The translations under genes were made by a program, and so were the position numbers. The notes under the pieces are model-generated. The model made no database searches. It saw only the letters and a program-made list of their open reading frames with translations, and was not told the DNA's origin. Shown piece by piece: positions 15,735 through 23,523 of a stretch of DNA of 49,588 nt. Origin of the DNA: Mameliella sp. MMSF_3455 (lineage in GTDB: Bacteria; Pseudomonadota; Alphaproteobacteria; Rhodobacterales; Rhodobacteraceae); the NCBI RefSeq assembly GCF_030733205.1, contig NZ_JASHJL010000036.1, positions 1-49,588 on the forward strand. The letters are read 5' to 3'. Position 1 is the first letter of the stretch; every line of letters begins with the position of its first letter.

Positions 15735-17198
15735 TTGACACGGCAGGATGCGCCATCGGAGTTCGAACACGTCGGCGTCTTGCCGGACGCGTCTGCGGTT
15801 GGCCAGATCATCGAGCACACCGCCGACATCGCCGTGCATATCGACGCCCGGGACACGGTCATCGGCATCTTCGTTAGTCCCGAATGCCCGGCCTTCGGAT
15901 GCCTGGATCACTGGGTCGGCCGCAAGTTCGAAACCTTCCTGAACGTCGAAAGCAAGGTCAAATACGCCGCCCGCCGCGAGAGCCTTGCCGAAAGCCCGCA
16001 GCAATTCGGCGGTCCGCTTGAACTCAATCACTTCGACAATGCCGACTGGGAGTTCCCGGTGCGTTACGTTCCTCTGCCAGTCAATGGGGGAGAGACCCTG
16101 CTGCTGGTCGGGCGTGACATGCAGCCTGTGGCCGAGGTCCAGCAGCGGCTGGTCAACGAACAACTGGCCCGCGAGCGGGACAAGCAGCGCATCCGCAGCG
16201 CCGAGACCTTTTTCCGCGTGGTGCTGGAGGCGGCCGAGACACCGCTGATCCTCGTCGACCCGGACAGCGGGCGCATCCGCGATGCAAATAGCGCTGCCGC
16301 CGCCCTGCTGGGGGCCAAGCCCGACACGCTGCCCGGCAGCGCACTGAACCAGGCCTTTGAGGGGCGCCGCCGGTCGGAACTGATGGAGGCGCTGCAGGCG
16401 GCAGGGGGGCAGGACGACCGCCCCGGTATCGACCTTGTGGCGCGCCGCAACGACAAGCCCGTGGTCCTGTTCCCCGAGTTTTTCCGCGCCGCCGGAGAGC
16501 TTGGCCTGCTCTGCCGGCTTGCCCCGACCCGCGAGGAAGCCAGTGGCGGAACCGAGGCGGCGCAGGCATTGTCGACCCTCTTTGACGCCACCAGCGACGC
16601 CATCGTTCTGCTGGACGCCAATGGCATGATCCGCGAGGCCAACGAGGCGTTCCTTGTCATGGCCGATGCGGCGCAACTGCGTGACGTCAAGGACAGGCCC
16701 TTTTCAGATTTCCTGGTGCGCGGCGGCGTAAGCAGCCGCCTGCTGATGGACAGCACCCAGCGCGAGGGGCGCATCCGCAGCTTCATGGCGCAGTTCCGCA
16801 GTGTCGTGGGCACCCGCACCACCGTCGACATCTCGACGGCGCAACTGCGCAAGGGCGGGCGTGACCAGGGTATCGGGCTGATCCTGCGCGATGCCTCGGG
16901 CGGCGACATGGCGGTCGAAGCGGCCGCCGGGGCGGCGGTCAGCGAAGAGGCGCTCAAGAACGTCATGGACCTTGTCGGCACCGCCTCTCTCAAGGAGTTG
17001 GTCTCGGCCACCTCGGACGTGATCGAACGCATGTGCATCGACACCGCGCTGCAACTGACCAAGAACAACCGCGTCGCCGCCGCCGAGATGCTGGGCCTGT
17101 CGCGGCAGAGCCTCTACGTCAAGCTGCGCAAGTACGACATGCTGAACGGCGAACCCTCGGACGCCGGCTCGGGCGACCAGACAGGCCGATCGGGCTAG
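15735..17198 (+). CDS. ppsR: Redox-responsive photosynthesis repressor PpsR/CrtJ
   Basis: The 487-residue protein has an N-terminal domain (VGVLPDASAVGQIIEHTADIAV), a Q-linker helix, two PAS domains (about 165-270 and 285-400) and a C-terminal Fis-type helix-turn-helix (NNRVAAAEMLGLSRQSLYVKL). Cys260 (GLLCRLA) and Cys434 (ERMCIDTAL, just before the HTH) correspond by context and by their 174-residue spacing to the redox cysteines 251 and 424 of R. sphaeroides PpsR. It represses bch, crt and puc genes under oxygen. The start is a TTG at 15735 with GTGAGGA 4-10 nt upstream; the ATG at 15728 is out of frame. Confidence 0.96.
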   Translation: MTRQDAPSEFEHVGVLPDASAVGQIIEHTADIAVHIDARDTVIGIFVSPECPAFGCLDHWVGRKFETFLNVESKVKYAARRESLAESPQQFGGPLELNHFDNADWEFPVRYVPLPVNGGETLLLVGRDMQPVAEVQQRLVNEQLARERDKQRIRSAETFFRVVLEAAETPLILVDPDSGRIRDANSAAAALLGAKPDTLPGSALNQAFEGRRRSELMEALQAAGGQDDRPGIDLVARRNDKPVVLFPEFFRAAGELGLLCRLAPTREEASGGTEAAQALSTLFDATSDAIVLLDANGMIREANEAFLVMADAAQLRDVKDRPFSDFLVRGGVSSRLLMDSTQREGRIRSFMAQFRSVVGTRTTVDISTAQLRKGGRDQGIGLILRDASGGDMAVEAAAGAAVSEEALKNVMDLVGTASLKELVSATSDVIERMCIDTALQLTKNNRVAAAEMLGLSRQSLYVKLRKYDMLNGEPSDAGSGDQTGRSG

Positions 17199-17243
17199 GC
17201 TGGCGGGGGCTCGGCCAAAGAAAACCCTTTCTCCGACTCGATG

Positions 17244-17286
17244 TGTGTAGTTAACTTGACGGCATGAGTGTATCGTCAAGTTTACA
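17244..17286. promoter_or_regulatory. Tandem PpsR boxes over the bchG start
   Basis: An exact box TGTATCGTCAAGTTTACA lies at 17269-17286, and a one-mismatch box TGTGTAGTTAACTTGACG lies at 17244-17261. The two are separated by 7 bp, the spacing at which PpsR/CrtJ dimers bind side by side. The right box lies inside the first codons of bchG. TTGACG at 17256-17261 could be a -35, but a matching -10 is not clear. Confidence 0.65.
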
Positions 17287-18175
17287 TTTTACACGCCGCG
17301 CCCCGCATCCGCGGGCGGTGCTGACCTTGGTCAAGCCCATCACCTGGTTTCCGCCGATCTGGGCCTATCTCTGCGGCGCGGTCTCCTGCGGTGTCGCGGT
17401 CAACGCGGCGCCGGGGCAGGTGATCCTGAGCATGGTGCTGGCCGGCCCGGTGGTCTGCGGCATGAGCCAGGCCGCGAACGACTGGTGCGACCGCCATGTC
17501 GACGCCATCAATGAACCTGACAGGCCGATCCCTTCGGGGCGCATTCCCGGTCGCTGGGGGCTGTGGATCGCGCTGGCGATGACGCTGCTGGCGCTCTGGA
17601 TCGGGTCATTCCTGGGGTCCTGGGGGTTTGGCGCGACGGTCTTTGGCGTGCTGGCCGCCTGGGCCTACTCGGCAGAGCCCGTGCGGCTGAAACGCTCCGG
17701 CATCTGGGGGCCCGGGCTGGTGGCGCTCTGTTACGAGGGATTGCCCTGGTTCACCGGCGCCGCCGTTATTTCCGCCGGGGCGCCCTCGGTGCAGGTGATC
17801 GCCGTTGCGGCGCTCTATGCGCTGGGCGCGCACGGGATCATGACGCTCAACGATTTCAAGGCCCTGAAAGGAGACCGCCGGATGGGGGTGAACTCCCTGC
17901 CCGTCACCCTGGGGCCGGGGCGCGCCGCGCGGGTGGCCTGTGGTGTCATGACGCTGCCACAAGTGGCGGTGATCGCGCTTCTGACGCTCTGGGGCGCGCC
18001 GATGCTGGCACTGGTCATCGCGGCGCTGTTGGCGGGGCAGGTCTGGGCGATGACCGTCCTCCTGCGTGATCCCGAAGGCCGCGCGCCCTGGTACAACGGC
18101 ACCGGCGTGCTGATGTACGTCAGCGGCATGATGGTTGCCGCCTTCGCCTTGCGGAGCCTGGGGGCAGGGGGATGA
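17264..18175 (+). CDS. bchG: Bacteriochlorophyll synthase (chlorophyllide esterification)
   Basis: The 303-residue UbiA-family prenyltransferase has about 8-9 membrane helices and both Asp-rich motifs: NDWCDRHVDAINEPDRPIP (about residues 72-90) and NDFKALKGDRRMGV. It attaches geranylgeranyl (or phytyl) to bacteriochlorophyllide a in the membrane. The ATG at 17264 gives an N-terminus (MSVSSSLH then RAVLTLVKPITWFPP) resembling Rhodobacter BchG; the Shine-Dalgarno is poor. The stop overlaps bch2 by 4 bp. PpsR boxes cover the start, so it may be both read through from ppsR and separately repressed. Confidence 0.96.
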   Translation: MSVSSSLHFTRRAPHPRAVLTLVKPITWFPPIWAYLCGAVSCGVAVNAAPGQVILSMVLAGPVVCGMSQAANDWCDRHVDAINEPDRPIPSGRIPGRWGLWIALAMTLLALWIGSFLGSWGFGATVFGVLAAWAYSAEPVRLKRSGIWGPGLVALCYEGLPWFTGAAVISAGAPSVQVIAVAALYALGAHGIMTLNDFKALKGDRRMGVNSLPVTLGPGRAARVACGVMTLPQVAVIALLTLWGAPMLALVIAALLAGQVWAMTVLLRDPEGRAPWYNGTGVLMYVSGMMVAAFALRSLGAGG

Positions 18176-19461
18176 CGCTGGGGTGGCTGTCGATTGTCCG
18201 GCTGGGACTGGTGCAGATGTGCCTAGGCGCAATCGTCGTGCTGACGACCTCTGTGCTGAACCGGCTGATGGTGGTGGAACTGGCCTTGCCCGCGGTACTG
18301 CCGGGACTTCTGGTGGGGCTGCACTACGGCATCCAGATCACCCGCCCGAACTGGGGGTTCCTGTCCGATATCGGTGGGCGGCGCACGCGCTTCATCATCG
18401 GCGGCATGGCGGTGCTGGGACTGGGCGCGATCGGGGCGGCGCTGGGCGTGGCCCTGTTCGACATCGCTTTTGCCGCCGCGCTGATACTGTCGATACTGTC
18501 ATACGCGCTGATCGGGCTGGGGGTGGGGGCCTCGGGCACCTCGCTGCTGGCCCTGCTGGCCACGGCGACCGACCCGCGCCGCCGCGCTGCTGCCGCCACC
18601 ATCACCTGGCTGATGATGATCGCGGGCATCGCGCTGACGGCGGGCGGCATCGGCGCGCTCCTGGATCCCTACAGCCCGGCGCTGCTGTTGCGCATCGTGG
18701 CGGGCGTCACACTGGGCGCGCTGGTGCTGACGGTGCTAGCCACCTGGGGAATCGAGCGGCGCCTGGCCCCGCCCGCGCCGCAGCCCGAACCGCCCTCGCT
18801 GATCGAGGGCCTGCGCGAGGTCTGGGCCGAACCGGACGCCCGCGCCTTCACGGTTTTCGTCTTTCTTTCGATGATCGCCTATTTCATGCAGGAGCTGATC
18901 CTCGAACCCTACGCGGGCCTCGTCTTCGGTTTCACGCCCGGACAGTCCACCACCTTGAGCGGCGCACAGAACGGCGGTGTCTTCCTGGGGATGCTGGCGG
19001 TGGGCGTGGCGGCGACGGGGCTGCGCATCGGCAGCCTCTGTGCCTGGGTCATGGCGGGCTGCCTGGGGTCCGCGGCCAGCTTGGCGGCGATCACCCTGAC
19101 CGGCGCCACGGGCAGCGTGGCGGCACTGATGCCGGCCGTGGTCGCGTTGGGCCTGTTCAACGGCATGTTCGCCGTGGCCGCCATCGGGTCGATGATGGCG
19201 CTTGCGGGACAGGGGCGTGGCGCGCGCGAGGGAACGCGCATGGGTCTCTGGGGCGCGGCCCAGGCCATTGCAGCGGGCTTTGGCGGGCTGACAGGGGCGG
19301 CGGCGGTTGACCTGCTGCGCCTGACGCTGGTGCCCGATGCCTCTGCCTTCGGGCTCGTTTTCCTGGCCGAGGCCGGGCTTTTCATCCTTGCCGCGCTGAT
19401 GGCGCTGCGGGTCATCCCGGACCGTCGTCACGTGGCGGTCCGGATCACGCCGGGGGAATAG
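18172..19461 (+). CDS. PucC-family MFS protein (BCH2/orf428 type)
   Basis: The 429-residue protein has 12 predicted helices and PucC-family motifs: TTSVLNRLMVVELALP, GLHYGIQITRPNWGFLSD, AYFMQELILEPYAGLVFG and GTRMGLWGAAQAIAAGFGG. In Rhodobacter the corresponding gene between bchG and bchP is called orf428 or bch2. Its biochemical role is uncertain; relatives (PucC, LhaA) help antenna assembly and may handle bacteriochlorophyll. It overlaps bchG by 4 bp and is followed by bchP after 3 bp, so the three form one unit. Confidence 0.92.
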   Translation: MTLGWLSIVRLGLVQMCLGAIVVLTTSVLNRLMVVELALPAVLPGLLVGLHYGIQITRPNWGFLSDIGGRRTRFIIGGMAVLGLGAIGAALGVALFDIAFAAALILSILSYALIGLGVGASGTSLLALLATATDPRRRAAAATITWLMMIAGIALTAGGIGALLDPYSPALLLRIVAGVTLGALVLTVLATWGIERRLAPPAPQPEPPSLIEGLREVWAEPDARAFTVFVFLSMIAYFMQELILEPYAGLVFGFTPGQSTTLSGAQNGGVFLGMLAVGVAATGLRIGSLCAWVMAGCLGSAASLAAITLTGATGSVAALMPAVVALGLFNGMFAVAAIGSMMALAGQGRGAREGTRMGLWGAAQAIAAGFGGLTGAAAVDLLRLTLVPDASAFGLVFLAEAGLFILAALMALRVIPDRRHVAVRITPGE

Positions 19462-19464
19462 ATC

Positions 19465-20643
19465 ATGTTCGATGTCATCGTGGTGGGCGGCGGCCCCGCC
19501 GGGGCCACCGCCGCCGAAGACCTGGCGCGCTCGGGTCACCGGGTGGCCCTGCTGGACAGGGCCGGGCGGATCAAGCCCTGCGGCGGTGCCATCCCGCCCC
19601 GGCTGATTGCGGATTTCGACATCCCCGACGATCAACTTGTGGCCAGGATCACCACGGCGCGGATGATCTCGCCCACCGGGCGGCGGGTGGATATCCCGAT
19701 CGAGAACGGCTTTGTCGGCATGGTCGACCGCGCGCATTTCGACGCCTTCCTGCGCACCCGTGCCCGTCGGGCCGGGGCGCGGCTGTTCTCCGGAACCTTT
19801 CGCCGGACCATCCGCGACGCCGGGGGCGCGCAGGTCGTCTACCGCGACAAGGCCAGCGGCGAAGAGCGCCGCCTTGGCGCCCGGCTGGTGATCGGGGCCG
19901 ATGGTGCGCGCTCGCTGGTGGCCCGGGCCGAGGTGCCGGGCGGCGACCGCATCCCATATGTCATGGCCTACCACGAGATCATCGACGCCCCCGCGGCCTC
20001 CGGGCATTACGATCCGCGCCGCTGCGACGTGGTCTATGACGGGCGGATTTCTCCGGATTTCTACGGCTGGGTCTTTCCGCACGGGGCCTCTGCCAGCGTC
20101 GGCATGGGGTCGATGGTGCAGGGGGTGGACCTGAAGCGGGCCACAGCGGACCTGCGCGCGGCCTCGGGGTTGAGCGCCTGCCGCACTCTGCGCCGCGAGG
20201 GCGCGCCGATCCCGTTGCAGCCGCTGGCGCGCTGGGACAACGGGCGCGACGTGGTGCTGGCAGGCGATGCCGCCGGCGTGGTCGCCCCCAGTTCGGGCGA
20301 GGGGATCTATTACGCGATGGTTGGCGGCCGCGTGGCCGCCACCGCCGCCGCCGCCTGCCTGGCCAGCGGCCGGGTGCGCGACCTGCGGCTGGCCCGGCGC
20401 CTTTTCATGCGCGAGCACAAGACCGTGTTCCGGGTGCTGGGATCGATGCAGCGGGCCTATTACCGTTCGGACGAGCGGCGCGAGCGTTTCGTCTCGCTCT
20501 GTCATGACGTCGATGTGCAGAGCCTGACCTTCGAGGCCTACATGAACAAGAAGCTGGTCAGTGCCCGCCCGCTGGCGCATCTGAAGATCGGGCTGAAGAA
20601 CCTCGCCCATCTGACCCGGCTGGTTCCCTCGGGCTATACCTAG
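19465..20643 (+). CDS. bchP: Geranylgeranyl reductase
   Basis: The 392-residue flavoprotein starts with a dinucleotide-binding fold MFDVIVVGGGPAGATAAEDLA and the BchP signature RIKPCGGAIPPRLI; GDAAGVVAPSSGEGIYYAM is the second FAD motif. It reduces the geranylgeranyl tail of bacteriochlorophyll to phytyl. The C-terminus (HLKIGLKNLAHLTRLVP) is typical. It is the last photosynthesis gene in this arm; the idi, crt, bchCXYZ and puf genes often found nearby are absent here. Confidence 0.96.
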   Translation: MFDVIVVGGGPAGATAAEDLARSGHRVALLDRAGRIKPCGGAIPPRLIADFDIPDDQLVARITTARMISPTGRRVDIPIENGFVGMVDRAHFDAFLRTRARRAGARLFSGTFRRTIRDAGGAQVVYRDKASGEERRLGARLVIGADGARSLVARAEVPGGDRIPYVMAYHEIIDAPAASGHYDPRRCDVVYDGRISPDFYGWVFPHGASASVGMGSMVQGVDLKRATADLRAASGLSACRTLRREGAPIPLQPLARWDNGRDVVLAGDAAGVVAPSSGEGIYYAMVGGRVAATAAAACLASGRVRDLRLARRLFMREHKTVFRVLGSMQRAYYRSDERRERFVSLCHDVDVQSLTFEAYMNKKLVSARPLAHLKIGLKNLAHLTRLVPSGYT

Positions 20644-20671
20644 GCGGGCAGGAGCCGCCCCTTTGCCCGCC
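20643..20671 (+). terminator. Hairpin directly after bchP
   Basis: GGCGGGCA (20643-20650) pairs with TGCCCGCC (20664-20671), a perfect 8-bp stem with a 13-nt loop starting at the bchP stop. No T-run follows, so it could be a weak or Rho-assisted terminator, or an RNA 3'-end stabiliser. Confidence 0.5.
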
Positions 20672-20747
20672 GTCGGCATGTTGGCCGGGCGGGGAAGGGC
20701 ATCTTTCTTGGAAACCTGAAAACGGCGGCCGCCGGACGGATCGTGCC

Positions 20748-20771
20748 GGACCGGGGTGTCAATCCCGGTCC
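20748..20771. terminator. Second hairpin in the bchP/DUF4336 gap
   Basis: GGACCGGG and CCCGGTCC form a perfect 8-bp stem with an 8-nt loop. It lies between the rightward bchP and the leftward decayed DUF4336 gene and could serve either direction. There is no T-run. Confidence 0.4.
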
Positions 20772-20802
20772 CTCGGGGCGTCGCCCCCTTGTTCCGCGCA
20801 GA

Positions 20803-21425
20803 TCAAAAGGCCCCCGAGCGGGGTCGTGATCCGGTCTTCAGTGCTAGCGGGGCAGAGGGTGCGGCGGGCAGGTTGACGAAAGATGAGCGCAGCGCGCGTT
20901 GCGCACAGCGGGCCCAGTCGAAGGCTCGTGCCACCACCGCCCGCCAGCCGCAAGTCATCCCCTGGGGCAGTTGCTGCAGCAGGTGGGTGAAGATCGTTGT
21001 GCCGCTGGGACGTTGAAAGAAGTCCACCTCCGTGGTGATCCGGTCGCCGACAAAGACAAGCTGGTCAAACGTGCCGGCCCAGTCCGCCGGTGGCACCTCG
21101 CCCAGCGGGTGGTCGACCACGACGCCGGCGGAATTTGCCTGCACGCCGGGCGCCGCATGGACCTGCGCCAGCGGATGGGCCGAGGCCCAGCTGGCCAGAA
21201 AGCCGTGGTGCAGGCCATTGGGGGCAACCAGGTAGCCGCGCCGGCCCCAGGTCGGTCAGCTCCTCGGCCTGCGCAGGATCGGGCGCGATGGGGGGGTATC
21301 CAAAGCCCGCCGTCCGGCAGGCGGGCGACGCACATTCGGGTGGGGAAATCGAACCCGGCGGCGCCCCGGATCGGCGGGCCGTCAACAGTCCAGAGGTCCT
21401 GCCCCAGCGGGATCAGCCTTGTCAT
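20803..21425 (-). pseudogene. Decayed DUF4336-domain gene
   Basis: Read leftward, the protein starts normally (MTRLIPLGQDLWTVDG then GFDFPTRMCVARLPDGGLWI). It leaves frame at a run of seven C (G on the plus strand, 21290-21296): after it the next frame continues PIAPDPAQAEELTDLGP. A second one-base shift near 21235-21241 brings the third frame, YLVAPNGLHHGFLASWASAHPL, then VPPADWAGTFDQLVFVGDR and VDFFQRPSGTTIFTHLLQQL. The usual C-terminal part of the family is largely missing; after LLQQLPQGM only ARAFDWAR-like residues remain. DUF4336 proteins are metallo-beta-lactamase-like and of unknown function. A sequencing error could explain the homopolymer shift but not the second shift and the missing segment. 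Confidence 0.75.
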
Positions 21426-21505
21426 CGCGTGCCCTCGGCGGATGAAACAATGGGGTACTGCCTACGGCCGCCAGATCGGCTTTGCCAATCTGCCTTGCAG
21501 CCAGT

Positions 21506-21541
21506 GGCAGGGGCCCGCGGCTGCAAGCGCGGGCTCCTGCC
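21506..21541 (-). terminator. Strong hairpin downstream of the first ABC operon
   Basis: Fourteen positions pair between GGCAGGGGCCCGCG (21506-21519) and CGCGGGCTCCTGCC (21528-21541), with one mismatch in the leftward RNA. It lies 10 bp after the stop of the ATPase gene. No U-run follows; a 3'-end protecting or Rho-linked terminator is likely. Confidence 0.55.
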
Positions 21542-21551
21542 GGGGGCGGCG

Positions 21552-22322
21552 TCAGATCGCCGCCAGTTCGCCTTCGAGGTCCTTCATCTCGGCCCCGCCG
21601 GCCATCAGGCGGCGGATCTCGTCGTGGCTGAGCTCGCCCGCCTTGCCCGCGCCGATCACCTGTCCCAGCGCAAGGAAGGTGTACCGGTCGGCCACAAGCT
21701 GCGAGTGGATCTCGTTGTGGGTGATGAAGATGATGGCGATGTCGCCGCGCTTGCGCACGCGCTTGATCGTCTTCAGGACCTCCATCTGCTGCTTCTGCCC
21801 CAGCGCGCTGGTCGGCTCGTCCAGGATCAGGACCTTGGCGCCAAAGTAGATGGCGCGGGCGATGGCCAGCGTCTGGCGCTGACCGCCGGACATGGTGCCC
21901 ACCGCCTGGGTCGGATCGCTGAAGTCGATGCCGATCTTGAGCATCTCGTCATGGGCGATCTTGTCCATCTCGGCCATGCGCAGGGTGCCCAGCGGGCCCT
22001 TCAACTCGCGCCCCATGAAGAAGTTGCGCGTCACGCTCATCAGCTGGTTCACGGCAAGGTCCTGGTAGACCGTGCCGATGCCCGCGTCCGAGGCATCGCG
22101 GGGCGAGCGGAAGTTGACTGGCTTGCCCTCGATGTAGAGCTGGCCGGAGGTCGGTTGGTGCACGCCCGCCAGGGTCTTGATCAGGGTGGATTTGCCGGCC
22201 CCGTTGTCCCCCAGAAGGGCGTGGACCTCGCCCGGGTAGACCTCGAGGTTGACGCCGTTCAGGGCCATGAAGGGGCCGAATTTCTTTACGAGGTTTTCGA
22301 CGCGGAGATAGGGTTCGGTCAT
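21552..22322 (-). CDS. CUT2-type sugar ABC transporter, ATP-binding protein (FrcA-like)
   Basis: The 256-residue protein has one nucleotide-binding domain: Walker A LLGDNGAGKSTLIKT, Q-loop VYQDLAVNQ, signature MSGGQRQTLAIARA, Walker B VLILDEPTSALG and H-loop ITHNE. Most CUT2 ATPases (RbsA, MglA) are double-domain proteins near 500 residues; this is the single-domain FrcA type, which should act as a dimer at the membrane. It starts 3 bp after the permease gene. The substrate is not fixed by sequence. The second transporter in this window (44606-45430) has a closely similar ATPase. Confidence 0.93.
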   Translation of the reverse strand: MTEPYLRVENLVKKFGPFMALNGVNLEVYPGEVHALLGDNGAGKSTLIKTLAGVHQPTSGQLYIEGKPVNFRSPRDASDAGIGTVYQDLAVNQLMSVTRNFFMGRELKGPLGTLRMAEMDKIAHDEMLKIGIDFSDPTQAVGTMSGGQRQTLAIARAIYFGAKVLILDEPTSALGQKQQMEVLKTIKRVRKRGDIAIIFITHNEIHSQLVADRYTFLALGQVIGAGKAGELSHDEIRRLMAGGAEMKDLEGELAAI

Positions 22323-22325
22323 GGC

Positions 22326-23438
22326 TCAGATCCCCCCGGTGATGCGCTTGCGGATGCGTTCGTTGGCAAAGACCGCGGCCAGCAGGACAAGACCCACGAA
22401 GACCCGGTAGAAGGAACCGTCGAGCCAGGGAATGTAGAAGACCGCGTTGGCCACCAGCCCGAAGGTCACGGCGCCGAAAGCGACCCCGATGACCGAGCCG
22501 AAACCGCCGGTCATCAGCGTGCCGCCCACGACGGCGATGGCGATGGCGTTCAGTTCCATCAGGTTGCCCTTGGCCGCATCGGCGGTGTTGGTGTCATAGA
22601 CCTGGCAGGCCGCGAACATGGTGGCGCAGAAGGCGGTGAACATGAACAGGCCGATCTTGACCTTGTTCACCGGCACGCCGTTGGCGCGGGCGCTGTCCTT
22701 GTTGTCGCCAGTGGCGTAGATCCAGTTGCCGATCTGGGTACGCGACAGCACGAACCATGCGCAGAAGGCGACCACGATCCACCACAGGAACCGCGCGTCG
22801 AACCCGTCGACCCATTGTTCCCCGCGGCGGTTGATGTTGCCGCCCAGCTGGAACCACAGGTCGTAGACCCAGCCGAAGACCTCGCCGCCCAGGATCCAGG
22901 CGACCCAGCTTTCCTCCTTGAAATCGGGCAGACCCGAGATCTGGGTGGACTGGTTGATGAGGCGGAAGCAGACCTCTGTCAGGCCGCGCAGGAAGAACAG
23001 GAAGGCCAGCGTCACGATGAAGCTGGACAGGCCCGAACGCACGACGATCGTTCCGATCATCCATCCGATGAACAGCGTCATGCACATGGTCAGGACAAAG
23101 GCGGTAAGCGGTGTCGCCTCTCCCAACCCGAAGGGCAGCCCCCATTTCAGCATCATGGCCATCGACATGCCGGCAAATCCGATCATCGAGCCGATGGAGA
23201 GGTCGAATTCCCCGGCGATCATCAGCATTGCGGCGCCGGTGGCGATGATGCCGAACTGCGAGATGATGGCGATGTTGTTCTTCAGCCCCAGCGCGTTGAA
23301 CGCCTTGAAGTCCGAGGCAAAGGTGATCGCGGTCACGACGACGAGCATGACGATGAAGGCCCCGGCCTCGGGGCGGCGCACAAGGCGCATGAAGGTGGTT
23401 TCCTGCGTCAGCCGGTCCGCTTCGCTGCGGTCAGACAT
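22326..23438 (-). CDS. CUT2-type sugar ABC transporter, permease
   Basis: The 370-residue protein is a BPD_transp_2 permease of the RbsC/FrcC type with about 10 helices. The family motifs are ATGAAMLMIAGEFDLSIGSMIG, SGLSSFIVTLAFLFFLRG, SARANGVPVNKVKIGLF and GGTLMTGGFGSVIGVAFGA. It has a cytoplasmic N-terminal extension of about 30 residues (MSDRSEADRLTQETTFMRLVRRPEAG). A terminator-like hairpin lies between it and the upstream binding-protein gene, which should lower its expression relative to the binding protein. Confidence 0.93.
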   Translation of the reverse strand: MSDRSEADRLTQETTFMRLVRRPEAGAFIVMLVVVTAITFASDFKAFNALGLKNNIAIISQFGIIATGAAMLMIAGEFDLSIGSMIGFAGMSMAMMLKWGLPFGLGEATPLTAFVLTMCMTLFIGWMIGTIVVRSGLSSFIVTLAFLFFLRGLTEVCFRLINQSTQISGLPDFKEESWVAWILGGEVFGWVYDLWFQLGGNINRRGEQWVDGFDARFLWWIVVAFCAWFVLSRTQIGNWIYATGDNKDSARANGVPVNKVKIGLFMFTAFCATMFAACQVYDTNTADAAKGNLMELNAIAIAVVGGTLMTGGFGSVIGVAFGAVTFGLVANAVFYIPWLDGSFYRVFVGLVLLAAVFANERIRKRITGGI

Positions 23439-23467
23439 GAGACCCCCCAGTATGTAAGGATGTATCG

Positions 23468-23498
23468 AAAAAGGGGACAGGTTTGGCTGCCTGTCCCC
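23468..23498 (-). terminator. Attenuator/terminator between binding protein and permease genes
   Basis: A perfect 9-bp stem GGGGACAGG/CCTGTCCCC with an 8-nt loop (23473-23498) is followed, in the leftward RNA, by five U residues (23472-23468). This is a classic intrinsic terminator 25 bp after the binding-protein stop. Partial read-through would give the usual excess of binding protein over membrane parts. Confidence 0.8.
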
Positions 23499-23523
23499 GC
23501 GATGTTTCCGAATGTGCCCGCGA

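Noticed and set aside
18736-20679. A 647-codon leftward open frame across bch2 and bchP
   Set aside because: Antisense shadow of two well-supported genes; composition is not protein-like.
20643-20771. A tRNA or small RNA in the GC-rich hairpins after bchP
   Set aside because: No cloverleaf, anticodon arm or T-loop sequence could be found; the hairpins are better read as transcript ends.
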